Positions 1 to 9,800 of a stretch of 15,412 nucleotides of DNA are shown here, in pieces (the first letter of the stretch is position 1; each line of letters begins with the position of its first letter). The notes under the pieces were generated by a model. It was not told the origin of the DNA and did no database searches. It saw only the letters and a program-made list of their open reading frames with translations. A program made the translations under genes and the position numbers. The stretch is from Phoronis ovalis (lineage: Eukaryota; Phoronida; Phoronidae), in contig JAOXYB010027811.1 in the NCBI GenBank assembly GCA_028565635.1, positions 1 to 15,412 on the forward strand, in the 5' to 3' direction.

Positions 1-97
1 AGTATACTTGCCACTATTTCGTGTCATACAGTATACTTGCCACTATTTCGTGTCATACAGTATACTTGCCACTATTTTGTGTCATGCAGTATACTTG
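1..97. repeat. 29-bp tandem repeat (minisatellite), cut by window start
   Basis: Three full 29-bp units lie head to tail at 1-29, 30-58 and 59-87, each starting AGTATACTTGCCACTATTT. A fourth, partial unit starts at 88 and diverges after AGTATACTTGCCAC. The first two units are identical; the third differs at two bases. The array probably continues to the left of the window. It lies in the intron before the first visible amylase exon. The units abut without spacers, so this is a minisatellite and not a CRISPR-like array. Confidence 0.93.
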
Positions 98-468
98 CCA
101 CAATTGCCGATTATAGTCATTTATTACGTTTACGGTTATACCTGTTCCTAGTTGTAAGCATTTTGCAAAATACACTTTTTAACCAAAAACACAATCGGAA
201 TCTGATACCCCCAGTCTCCGATCGAAACATATTTTTTGCCGCTAATATTACCTATACTTTATTATGTTTTTTTTTATACTGAAACTCCCTTCCCTAATTA
301 ATGTTTAAGACATAGCTTACCCATTAAACTACCCGCATTTATAAAAAGGAGGAATACTGTGATGTCCATTTTTGTCAATAGAAAATGGATGTAAAAGTTA
401 GGTAACAGTTTTTTTCTACTTTGATGAATGAATTATTAATTACTAAATATTCCCTTCTCTTTCTGTAG
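1..468 (+). other. Partial intron upstream of first visible amylase exon
   Basis: No coding signal was found here. After the tandem repeat at the left edge the sequence is AT-rich and ends in a pyrimidine-rich acceptor (TCCCTTCTCTTTCTGTAG, ending at 468). The N-terminal exons of the amylase, including the catalytic Asp of conserved region II, must lie to the left of the window, because the first visible exon starts in mid-barrel. Confidence 0.8.
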
Positions 469-3428
469 GTACCGAAAGACTTCTGGTCAGAATTTGGACA
501 GGCAGCTGGTGTGTTTCAACTGGGAGAGGTAGATAACGGCGACCCCAACTACGTAGGACCGTATCAAGGCCCGTTGACAGCAGTTCTCAACTATCCATTC
601 TATTTCACCTTCCGTGATGTATTTCAGAGTAAACAGTCAATGGCACATATCTCGGCAAGATATCAACAGGAGGTAAACAACGTTATAAGCGTTAAGTCAA
701 AAGTAGTAATTCATTTCTACATTGAAGCACACCGTATTATAAAACAGAAGACACCAATTGGTGTTTTAACTAAAATGTATGTGGCATACAAGTAGCGAAC
801 TAGATATTCAAAATATAGCATTATTTAAATAACTTTGTAATTTCCAGCTGATTTGCATCCAAAATACAGCTTTTCCCGACATCTTACCTGATTTTAAGAA
901 CGTCTTCACTTCTTATTCTTGGTTTTTCTTTTGTAGCAAGGACAATTTAAAGATTTGTCAGTCCTCGGTGGATTTATTGACAATCACGACAACCCTCGTT
1001 TCCTTAGTGGTAACCAAGACTGGACAGCTTTGAAAAATGCACTCGCGTTTAACATAATGTCCCAGGTAGATAAATAATCGGAGACTTATTTTGCTTTCAA
1101 TTAATACAGTTTAAGATGTACCGTTGTTAAGATTTTTAAAAGATACCGGCTACGCAACTAATTAGCCTTTTCACTAATCGAAAGACCTGATAATGTATTT
1201 GCTTCCGTGCTACTAATTTCGTCATGCATTAAATTGGATATTTCCCTCGTCCACGGTTAAACACTAATTCTAGGTCAATGGTCGCGACTTAAATAGTGAA
1301 TATGAAACGACAAATGTTAACCCTTGTTTATAAAACTCCATTACTACTAAAATAATTGCCTCTGTTGTTTTCCAGTGGATTCCAATAATATATTATGGCA
1401 CAGAGCAAGCCTTTTCAGGGGAAAAAGATCCAGATAACAGAGCACCTCTTTGGCCACATTACGACACAACTCATGAACTCTACAAGGTATTTAAACTGCC
1501 CTATAACGCTAAATGCTTTACAGTATGAATTGTTAATAACAAGTACACATACAAAGATATTACATAAACCGGATATTTTTATGCCTTTTTTATGCATTTC
1601 TACATGTAGCTGTAAAGTATACATGAACAAATTCAATAACGATTTCCAACACACATGTTCATATGACAATACGGAAATTCAATCTAGTAAACATACATTT
1701 TGTAATAACCATAAAAAATACTAGTTATTAATATCTTCTGCAACCTCATATAACGTCATTTCTATATTTCCAGTTTATTAGTACAACTGCCAAGTTTCGA
1801 AACAGTCTAGGGGACGATTTCTTTGCGTCCGAGCAAAAAGAGAAATGGGCAGATGACGATGTTTATGCATTTTCAAGAGGGCCCGAAGAGACGGTATTTT
1901 ATTTTAGCTTTTAAACTCGGACATCTACGATTATCTTCATAGTAATTGTTAAATAATTTCTCATTTTCATAGTTTGTTTATTTCATGTATTTTCAAATTT
2001 TTCTTTATTTCCTAGACTATTTCCCTCTTTTATCAAATTGAAAGCCAATTCTCCTGATTTATATTAAGTATCTGGGTTGTTGCTAAACTGCTATTATAAC
2101 CGAAAGTAGAATTGCGCCTATAGTACTTTACTGTACAGCATACAAAACTTTATTTTACCAGGTGCTGGTTGTCTCGACAAAAGACGGCTCAGGAACGAAT
2201 TTACAAAGAACCATTCCTGATTTTCCGTATTCTGATGGTACAGGTAGGTAGCGTTCAACAACCGTCCAGGAGGAGTTTCTAACTCCTAGATCTATTCTTG
2301 TTTTTGTTGTACCGTTCTTTGCCAAAAGACTACTTGCATCCACTTGGTGGCGAAGCTACCAGTCTCATGATCCCATCATGTCGCATTCTGTGAATGCAAA
2401 ATGACGTAGTTCTGTGTGCACTCACGCAATTCAGTCACAAAACGCATCCACCAAAAAACAAAAAAAATCTAATGTTCTTACAGTCTAAGACATAGCCTAC
2501 TTTTTGTGAGCATATCAATACATAAACAAGTATTTATTAATATTTTTATTTTGTTAAATTTTCCCGCTTTTCTAATGTCAGATTCTAAAGGATCATGGTA
2601 TTAAAAGGGTCTGACTGTAGCGCCCTCAAGTGCATGTAAATAGTCTATTGCATATATAATATGTAAGAATTGTGTTAAGAATATAATGCATGTATAGTTT
2701 GGTTTAGAGCCTGGTAAGCATCGATGGGTTATAAAGGGTCTGGCTAATATGTCAGTTTGCAAGAAATTATAAACTTTTTGCCTGTTAGCACAAAAAAAGG
2801 AAAAAACAGCACTGGAAATTCCGCCAAGAAATATATATATTTTAGTCTGCATGTGGGTAGTTGTGATATTTCCGTGTAGCACACATGAACGATTAGATTA
2901 AATTTTTGCTTTGTATATATTGTTTGTGTTTAAACTCGGACATCTATGACTATCTACATAATGGTTAAATAATTTTAAATAACGTCACCTCGAAGAAACA
3001 CATTCCTGAAAGATTAGCTATCTACTGTTACCTAAAGCCTGCGTTGAACTGTTTTTCTATGCTACGCTAAACGAATTCAATGTTTCTTAATTACAGTTCT
3101 AACGAACGTATTAGACCCCACAGATAAAATTACTGCCAGTGGGGGGAAAGTAATGGTTGCAATTAATAATGGTCAACCGAAGATTTACTACGCTGGGAAT
3201 GTTAAAGCGTCGACTTCCATTTTAACAACACCAGTAACGTCCACGATGAGCAATAACTACACGACAACCGTCCCGAGCAATGCAACATCAATACCGCAAG
3301 GGGAACCCGTTCCCGGGGGTGCATTAGCTGCAATAATGTTAGCTTGCATTGCTTTTAGCGCCGCAATCACGGCTGGTATAATAATTATAATTCTTAAAAC
3401 AACAAAGTTGAGATACGAACCAGTGTGA
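469..3428 (+). CDS. Alpha-amylase, GH13_1 (fungal/Dictyostelium) type, C-terminal part, membrane-anchored
   Basis: This gene encodes an alpha-amylase (endo-1,4-alpha-glucan hydrolysis) and lacks its 5' exons in this window. Six exons were read: 469-672, 937-1065, 1376-1486, 1774-1893, 2162-2243 and 3097-3428. The first four are phase 0 at both ends; the fifth ends in phase 1, matched by the sixth. Joined, they give 325 residues. Exon 1 carries region III, LGEVDNGDPNY, with the general-acid Glu at 526-528, followed by the GPYQ...VLNYPFYFTF stretch typical of the family. Exon 2 carries region IV, FIDNHDNPRF, with its Asp at 988-990. Exon 3 has WIPIIYYGTEQ and DPDNRAPLW. Exons 4-6 form the end of the barrel and the beta-sandwich domain C. 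A Ser/Thr-rich stalk with two N-glycosylation sequons, one membrane helix and a ten-residue tail follow. The pattern is closest to Taka-amylase-like GH13_1, not the usual animal amylase (GH13_15/24) type. All visible catalytic residues are intact. Confidence 0.93.
1911..1960 (+). repeat. Direct repeat copy A, intron after amylase exon 4
   Basis: This stretch starts TTAAACTCGGACATCTACGA, continues to AAATAATTTC and recurs with about 80-85% identity at 2930-2978. Copy A begins 17 bases after the donor site of the 1774-1893 exon. No exon sequence is shared between the two places. Confidence 0.75.
2244..3096 (+). other. Long amylase intron (853 bp)
   Basis: This is the largest of the amylase introns; the others are 264-310 bp. 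The donor is G|GTAGGT at 2244 and the acceptor TTCTTAATTACAG ends at 3096. No exon was found inside. It holds the second copy of a direct repeat (2930-2978) and a short repeated AAAGGGTCTG motif near 2604 and 2735. Open frames on the reverse strand here have no protein-like features. Confidence 0.75.
2930..2978 (+). repeat. Direct repeat copy B
   Basis: This is the partner of the repeat at 1911-1960. It starts TTAAACTCGGACATCTATGA and ends in AAATAATTTTA, in the next amylase intron. It is either a dispersed element or a trace of local duplication. Confidence 0.75.
3210..3428 (+). other. Amylase Ser/Thr stalk, membrane helix and YEPV tail
   Basis: After domain C, codons at about 3210-3302 encode a Thr/Ser-rich stalk with sequons NYT (Asn at 3255-3257) and NAT. 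A 25-residue hydrophobic segment (about 3321-3395, starting ALAAIMLACIAF and ending IIIIIL) follows and should span the membrane. The tail KTTKLRYEPV (3396-3425) begins with a basic residue, as expected for a cytosolic stop-transfer flank. This predicts a type I protein with the catalytic domain on the lumenal or outer side. The tail contains Y-E-P-V, which fits the tyrosine-based YxxPhi sorting motif, with Tyr seventh after the membrane segment. GPI anchoring is unlikely because charged residues follow the hydrophobic stretch. Confidence 0.85.
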
Positions 3429-3647
3429 AAGAGCATTAATTAATGTCAAATTTTGAACAAGGCTAGCGACGCTTCGATCAAAATTACTACGAATACAATA
3501 TGCTTTGGACTAAAACGTTCAGTAGACTTTGAAATATTATTATAATAGTAGCTTCGCCATTTTAATGACTGTTGAAGTGAAACATTCAATGTTTTTAATT
3601 TTATATAAAAATCTGCTGTGATTACTTTAAGTTAACGCGTTATATAA

Positions 3648-3653
3648 TTAAAA
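3648..3653 (+). terminator. Candidate poly(A) signal ATTAAA of the amylase gene
   Basis: This is the best poly(A)-signal match on the + strand after the amylase stop codon. It is the common variant ATTAAA, about 220 bases downstream of the stop. No AATAAA was seen between the stop and this site. Motif evidence only. Confidence 0.45.
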
Positions 3654-3704
3654 TAGGATATGCAAATGTATAATAATAATTTGTACGATTACGATATAGG
3701 ATTT

Positions 3705-3710
3705 TTTATT
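3705..3710 (-). terminator. Candidate poly(A) signal AATAAA of the CNBD2-like gene
   Basis: TTTATT on the + strand reads AATAAA on the minus strand, about 122 bases past the CNBD2-like stop codon at 3832-3834. It faces the candidate amylase signal across about 50 bases, so the two convergent transcripts probably end next to or across each other. Confidence 0.5.
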
Positions 3711-3831
3711 GATCTCGCATTTCTTTGTATATACATGTATATTATGTATATTTACTTAACTTGTCCGCCCAGTGGCAAACTTACAATCCTAGTTAAAATA
3801 GAAGTCAAATTTATACTATCATTAATACATT

Positions 3832-6800
3832 TCATTGAAATATATCATCATTGTATTTGTCTCTTAAAACCCTGGGTACATCTTCAATCGTTGTCTTACT
3901 ATTTGTAACAGGATTCCTCACACGAATGTCTTCCATAACACCCTTTTTATAATTTCTCCATTTCAGAGCTTTCTTATACCATTGAAACATATCTTCAGCG
4001 GTAGGTATAACGCGTTCCAACGCCTTCAGAATGCGACGCAACCCTTGCGGTTCTACTTTTTTCAATACTTCAAGTTTGGGAACAAGTAGTATTTCGCATT
4101 TTGTCTTGCTGATTAGAAATATATGAAATAGATTCTCCCCTGCAAGAGTGATAAGATGGGTTAAAACGTGGCGATATATATATTTTGAAATTTTTTATCA
4201 GACTGAGTGTGAAAATAGTTTGCACTACATTAAGCCCACGGGGTACTAAGGGATGTGCCGCTTTACTGGATCCATGTTTTTGACCAATTTAGCAGAGCGG
4301 ATCCGGTTTTTGGCCAAGTTAGCAGGGTGGATCTGTTTTTTTGAATAAATAAGCTAAGTTGATCTTAGCTTATTTATGGCTAAAATAAATTAGTAGACCG
4401 GGTTTTTCACTATTAGCAAAACGGTTTCAACACGCATGGAATTGGCAATCAGGTTTTTAAGAAAACCGGTGTGAAAAATTAGTTGGGAAGTTCCTGTTTT
4501 TAAGCCTTAGATATGGATACATTCCTACCCAAAAATTTGTTAAGTACTCCCCGGGACATTAATTATAAGCTTTGTGCCGTTTATTCCGCAGATAATAACA
4601 GTTAAAGCTTGTTAGAGGAACTTGCTGGCGAAATTATTATAGATAACCTGAGAAAACAATGAAGCAACTCCTAGGTGTATAGATATTCCAAACGATAACT
4701 TGAATTGCAGTCTGTCATGATGTATGAGACAGTTTGTAAGCAACGCTATTCACAGGTAATTAAAAGCGCTGACCTTCGGAAAGAAACTTTCAATAATTGA
4801 TAGAGTACTGCTACCCTCGCAATCACTGTGATCTATTTAGTGCTCCTACAGTTGTTTTGTTTATTTTCTTGCACATGATGAGTAGATAGCAAAGCAAATG
4901 GTTGAATGTTTGTTCAACAACGGCCAGTTATGTAATCAGGGTGCTTTATGGCATGTTTAGTTTAATTTGAAGATTCATGCAATCGTTTGTAAATGTATTC
5001 TGTTTTTTCTGCAAGCATACATACCACAAGAGAAGTAACTGCCTTTCTTTAGTGTCAACATCTTCCAATGGTGGTGCTCAAGTCGACCTTCATACGCTGG
5101 GTTATTTTGCAAGGCATCCCATACTTAAAAAAGCACACGATTGCATTAGACAATTATATTCGCACAATGGAACTCATGTAAAATTTAATAGTTATATTAA
5201 CTGGAAAAGATTCATGGGATATGCTGGGTAACAGTACCTCGCAAACATCAATTAGAATTATACCGTGCACCTGATAAATCAGTTCCTACGGATATAACTT
5301 AATCCCATGTCTAAGCACATGCGCAATTCTTGAGAAAGCTTGATGACACAGCTACATTATGACTAACACAAACTGTGTTCCCGAATATTATTACACACAG
5401 TGGCCAAACAAATGGTAAATAATAAGTAAAACATATCGCTCTTACCTTTGTAAGTTTGTTTGGGCAGAGTCAATGAATCACATCCATATTTATTTTTGGA
5501 TTTGACAACTACTGCTTCTCGAACCATGAAGAGTTCGCCAGCAATTACAAAACGAATATAGTCTTCGTTTTCTGTATGCATATTACCAAAAACTATCTAA
5601 ATAACAAAACAGATACTATAAGATATATCCTATAATTATTAAACTCGTGTTCAAAAGATAAAAGTATATGCGCAAATACATGAAAGAATGAAGAAAAAAT
5701 TAAAAGTTCACCGAATGTATAGGGCAGAACGCATTAGCTTCGTGTCATGAAAATGTTACCTAATTAAGTATCCCGTAGAGTATTTCCCCTGGTGGGGATT
5801 ATGCATGGGTACATGTACCTGACCGTCAGTATTCTGGCAATAATGGTTTGCGAAAAATGTCGCTTGCTTTGTAGGTCAGCTGATGAAAAATGCAACGGCA
5901 TATTCCGATGTTTAGACTAGTTCTGCAAGTTGTAAAGGCTTTTGGAATATAAATGCTGCGCTTATTATATGATAATAATACACCGATCGCGAGCATACCT
6001 CATTTGGTTGATATTGTGATATTTTACTCTGTCCATACATAATCTCAAGACCGTCTATTTCCCACTCTTTGAGCAGTGGCAAAGAGAGTAAACCAAGAGT
6101 TTTGCGATCCTCAAAAAATGCTTCAGCTTGTTTTACGACATCTAAGAAATCTCCTCTGTCGATCAATATGACTTCTACTTCATCACCTTTAAAAATGTTT
6201 AAAAATATGCATGTCCTAATTTTGCGGGTTTTTTTACAATCTACGTCACAAAATGCTACGTCCCGGGAACGTTTGGGTTTGAGACCGGTGGCTCCACCAA
6301 TCTTTAAACAAAAAATCTCTTCTTTTAATCAAATGACGAAGGACTTTTACGCAAGAACAGTATTCGATTACTAAATACATCTTATTCGACAGCTATCACC
6401 CAAGGATGCTGTGTCAGTTATATTTTCGGGAGCCGTCACAAGTCATTACTATCCTTTTAAATGTCACATCACGTGACCTATTGACCGGCGTGAAGACTTG
6501 TAAATCCGCCTGCCACGAGCATTATTAGAAAATAATTGTTAAGATGGCCATGCTGATCGCTACGTTGTATGACTCTTACTTGCAACGATAATATTAGCAG
6601 TTCTACCAACGTCATGGAGTAACGCGACTTCACCAAAAGTAGCTCCAGCTGGCAATTCCGTTAGCAAGATTTCTTCGCAAGTTCCTAAAATTTGTATAGT
6701 CCAAGGTGCGTAAAAATATGTCAAACAATAGGAATGGAATCTACACTATTTAAGGTATGTGTAGTGTGCATAACATAATTTTAAAAATAAGAAACGAATA

Positions 6801-9800
6801 CGCAATCGATTATCCCCAACAGCTAACAAAATGGTAAGTTTAGCATAATGCTAAATGTAATACTTTCAGCTATCTAGTATATAATATAGCAACAGTCACA
6901 AGATGTAATTTTTCTGTGTTTTCCTGATTTTCTTGGAACTCTGCAATCTTAGTTTTATTAAATACTTCACCTGGTGTGCTTCGTGTCACGGCAACACGAC
7001 CGCTAACAAGAAAATACAGACAAATCCCTCGATACCCTTGTCTAACAATATAAGCTCCACGTTTATAACATCTTATGTACAGGAACATTGATATATATCG
7101 CTTCACGTGCTCCGGATAGTATTTGAAAATGTCTATTCGTTGAATTATATTCTACAACAGAGAATAACAAATAGGTAGCTATGTTGATGGTTATTACAGC
7201 TTCCAACAACAATTAATGTTGGAATCCATATAGCTTTTGTAAATTTTGTAAACCGATATTTTATAAACCTGTTTATATCAACCTGGAAGAGAAAATATTG
7301 GGGTCATCTTTAATCTAAAATAGTGACCATTTCAAAACCATATTCTTTAACTTATAAGTCGAAAGGCACAGGGTCGATTTCAACGAAACTTCGATCAAGA
7401 TGTCAATTAGATTATGCGGATGAAATCTTAAAAAAGAAGTTGGCAGTCATTTTGAATTCAATATGGCTGCCATATCTAAAACGTTGTATTGGAAGCCACA
7501 TACTGTGTTGCATTGCGACACTATGCATTTCTAGTTGAATGAAACTACGATTAAAACTACTGATTAATTGTTTAAACAGAGTATATTATTTAAAATATTA
7601 CATCTAACAAAATAATAAGTTTACAGTCACTGTGGATTGTTTTTGTATTAATTTGTTAGATGTTGACATGGAATAAGGTATCTCTACTGAAACGCCCACT
7701 TCCGAATGTATGGAAGTCATATCCGCGGGATAGTGACACGCCGTTATTTATATTTACATAACTAGTCATTATTAGGAAAGGATCATACTCGTAGTAGGTC
7801 TAGATCTTCGTCTGTTCGTCCTCCATTAGGTCCTGTATTCTTTTCTAAAACTATTCTCTGCTTTTCCGTAATACCACCTAGCGGCAAATGAGTAGCTCTA
7901 AAGGCATCCGGATCAAACAGGAGTTCTTTTTCAACTACAGGTGACCGTGCAGCTAATAAAGTACTATTGATCGGCGTGTACCTTCTTAGTGGATTATCAT
8001 TAACAGAGGAATGCGCCAACCACTTTGCCCACAGGATGTTAATTTTGATTCTGTCAGCTATACTACGAAATCGGTTTATAGGATGCGCCTGTAAAATTCA
8101 TTGTTAAGCAAAAACATACATACGTGTACACGCAATATTTATCAGTTACTGATCTTAGGCTTGATATAACATTGGCCCTGACTTTCTCGTTAATTAAATA
8201 ATTATCTTTTAAATTTTTATGTGATTGTGAACAAAGTAACCGAAAGAGAGCGTTACCGTCGATGTCAATGTTTTATTTTGTTCATAACACTAGCGGTTGT
8301 TGAGCTGGCGTTATAATAATCGGTGTACACGTTAGTTAAATAATTATATTTTAATTGGTTACATAATGGTAAATAAGGTGAATTTAGTTAACAAGATGCG
8401 TCAAGTCAATTTCATATCGATTGAGGCCAAGATCAGGGGCACTAAGTACGGAGACATTAAATCCAAAACATTCCCCAGGAGACAACCTAGGGTTACCAAG
8501 TTTAAACACTCGTTTCTTTATGTTCCTTATGATGCCCTAATTGTCGTAAATTGTCCTGGGGCTCAATAAACTAGATGAGTGGTTCGCATAAATTGTTCGA
8601 TTCTTGCGAGACAAAGTGTAGGCGCGTGTCTATCACATTGGTCCGTCATGTATAAATAATTTAGGTGAATGAAAAAACAATGTTATGTCCTAACCGATGG
8701 ATATTAGGAAATCTTGGGTAACATCTGGAGACCCAAAGACAGGCCTACCTAACCCGTGTGGACTCGAAACGTCAATCCGCACTCGCGTACCTGTTTCCTA
8801 CCATTCGAATTATTTTTCCGGGTTTCGCACCGAAATTCCTGCTACTCGAAACCCCGTTTCCGCGGACTAGCGCAAGTTGCCAGGAAGCGGCTAGCTGTTC
8901 GAGTAGCAAACATTTCGGTTCAGTTTTTAGGAAACAGGCGCGCGAGTGCGAATTGAGGGACGGGTTGAATCACCGCTGGTTAGGTAGGCCTAAAAAATCC
9001 TGCTATTTTGCGAAAGGACCTATGTTTTACCCATAAAAAATATGATCACTTAACCCGGTAGAAGAAAACCTTAGATTAGTACAACTTAAATATTTAGGAC
9101 AGTGATTTAAATATTTACCTGTTCCTTAACCCTTGCAACTTGTCTCATGGCACGCATGACTTCATATAATTCATGCTCATGCTTTACGTGGATCTTGTTG
9201 GATTGCTTGATTAAATTTTCTGGCATCAGTATTGGTAAGGAGCCTCTTGTATCTGGATTCAGGTTTGGAATTCGGGTTAAAAGTTTCTTGAGTCCTGTCG
9301 AAGAATGTTTTTCGAGTATAATATCCTTACGCAAGCTGTCGGAATCCTTGGGCAAACACCTCTCAAGGGAAAGAGATGACATTCCTGCTGGCTTGGCATC
9401 GTTTCTAGTAGGCCTCCTCATGTCACTAAATGACCTTTTATTATCTGCAGTAGAACGGATGTTGGCAAAAGTTGTCGACGGCAGGGTAGTTTGACTATCG
9501 TGTTTATTTTGGTAATCACTAACAGTTACTCGGCCTAACCTATCGGCAGAAGGAACTAGATCTCTCGATAATGTTGAGGATTCTGTTAAATTCGCTTTGG
9601 GTTCAGACGACTTTACGTCAAGTACAGCCCTTGGTGCCGAAGCGCGTTTGTAAGTTAAACAATTTAAATCGACATCCCCCAAAGCAGACATAGCCGCATG
9701 TTCACTAGTAGCCTCGTCAACAATTTTCTTTCGCTTTTCTTTAACAGAAGTATGCCTCGGTGAATCAGGATTAAAGCGACCAGAAGCAGAATGACTTCCG

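Larger units (their letters stand above)
4140..5445 (-). other. Intron 8 of the CNBD2-like gene, repeat-bearing
   Basis: This 1306-bp intron lies between the last two coding exons, with donor GTAAGA at 5445 and acceptor CACTCTTGCAG ending at 4140. It holds the short tandem repeat and palindrome at 4268-4377 and a coding-like block on the opposite strand near 5052-5230. I looked on the minus strand for a further CNB-like exon and found no convincing one. Confidence 0.7.

Noticed and set aside
1-97. Repeats of 29 bp, CRISPR-like in length
   Set aside because: The units abut without spacers and lie in a eukaryotic intron, so they form a minisatellite.
1395-1724. 109-codon open frame on the + strand
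   Set aside because: It overlaps the amylase exon 1376-1486 in another frame and then runs through intron sequence; the true frame there is clearly amylase.
4381-4510. A missing CNB exon on the minus strand (38-codon open frame)
   Set aside because: It has no FGE/FGL-like turn or other CNB feature, no matching splice phases, and lies beside repeats.
8366-8569. 67-codon open frame with an AATAAA overlapping its stop codon
   Set aside because: It has no recognisable domain or splice support inside intron 3; the AATAAA is expected by chance in AT-rich DNA.
8756-9036. Two overlapping open frames on the + strand
   Set aside because: They lie in the foldback element, whose GC-rich arms lack stops by chance; the peptides have no protein-like features.
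9147-9494. 115-codon open frame on the + strand
   Set aside because: It is the antisense shadow of exon 3 of the CNBD2-like gene.
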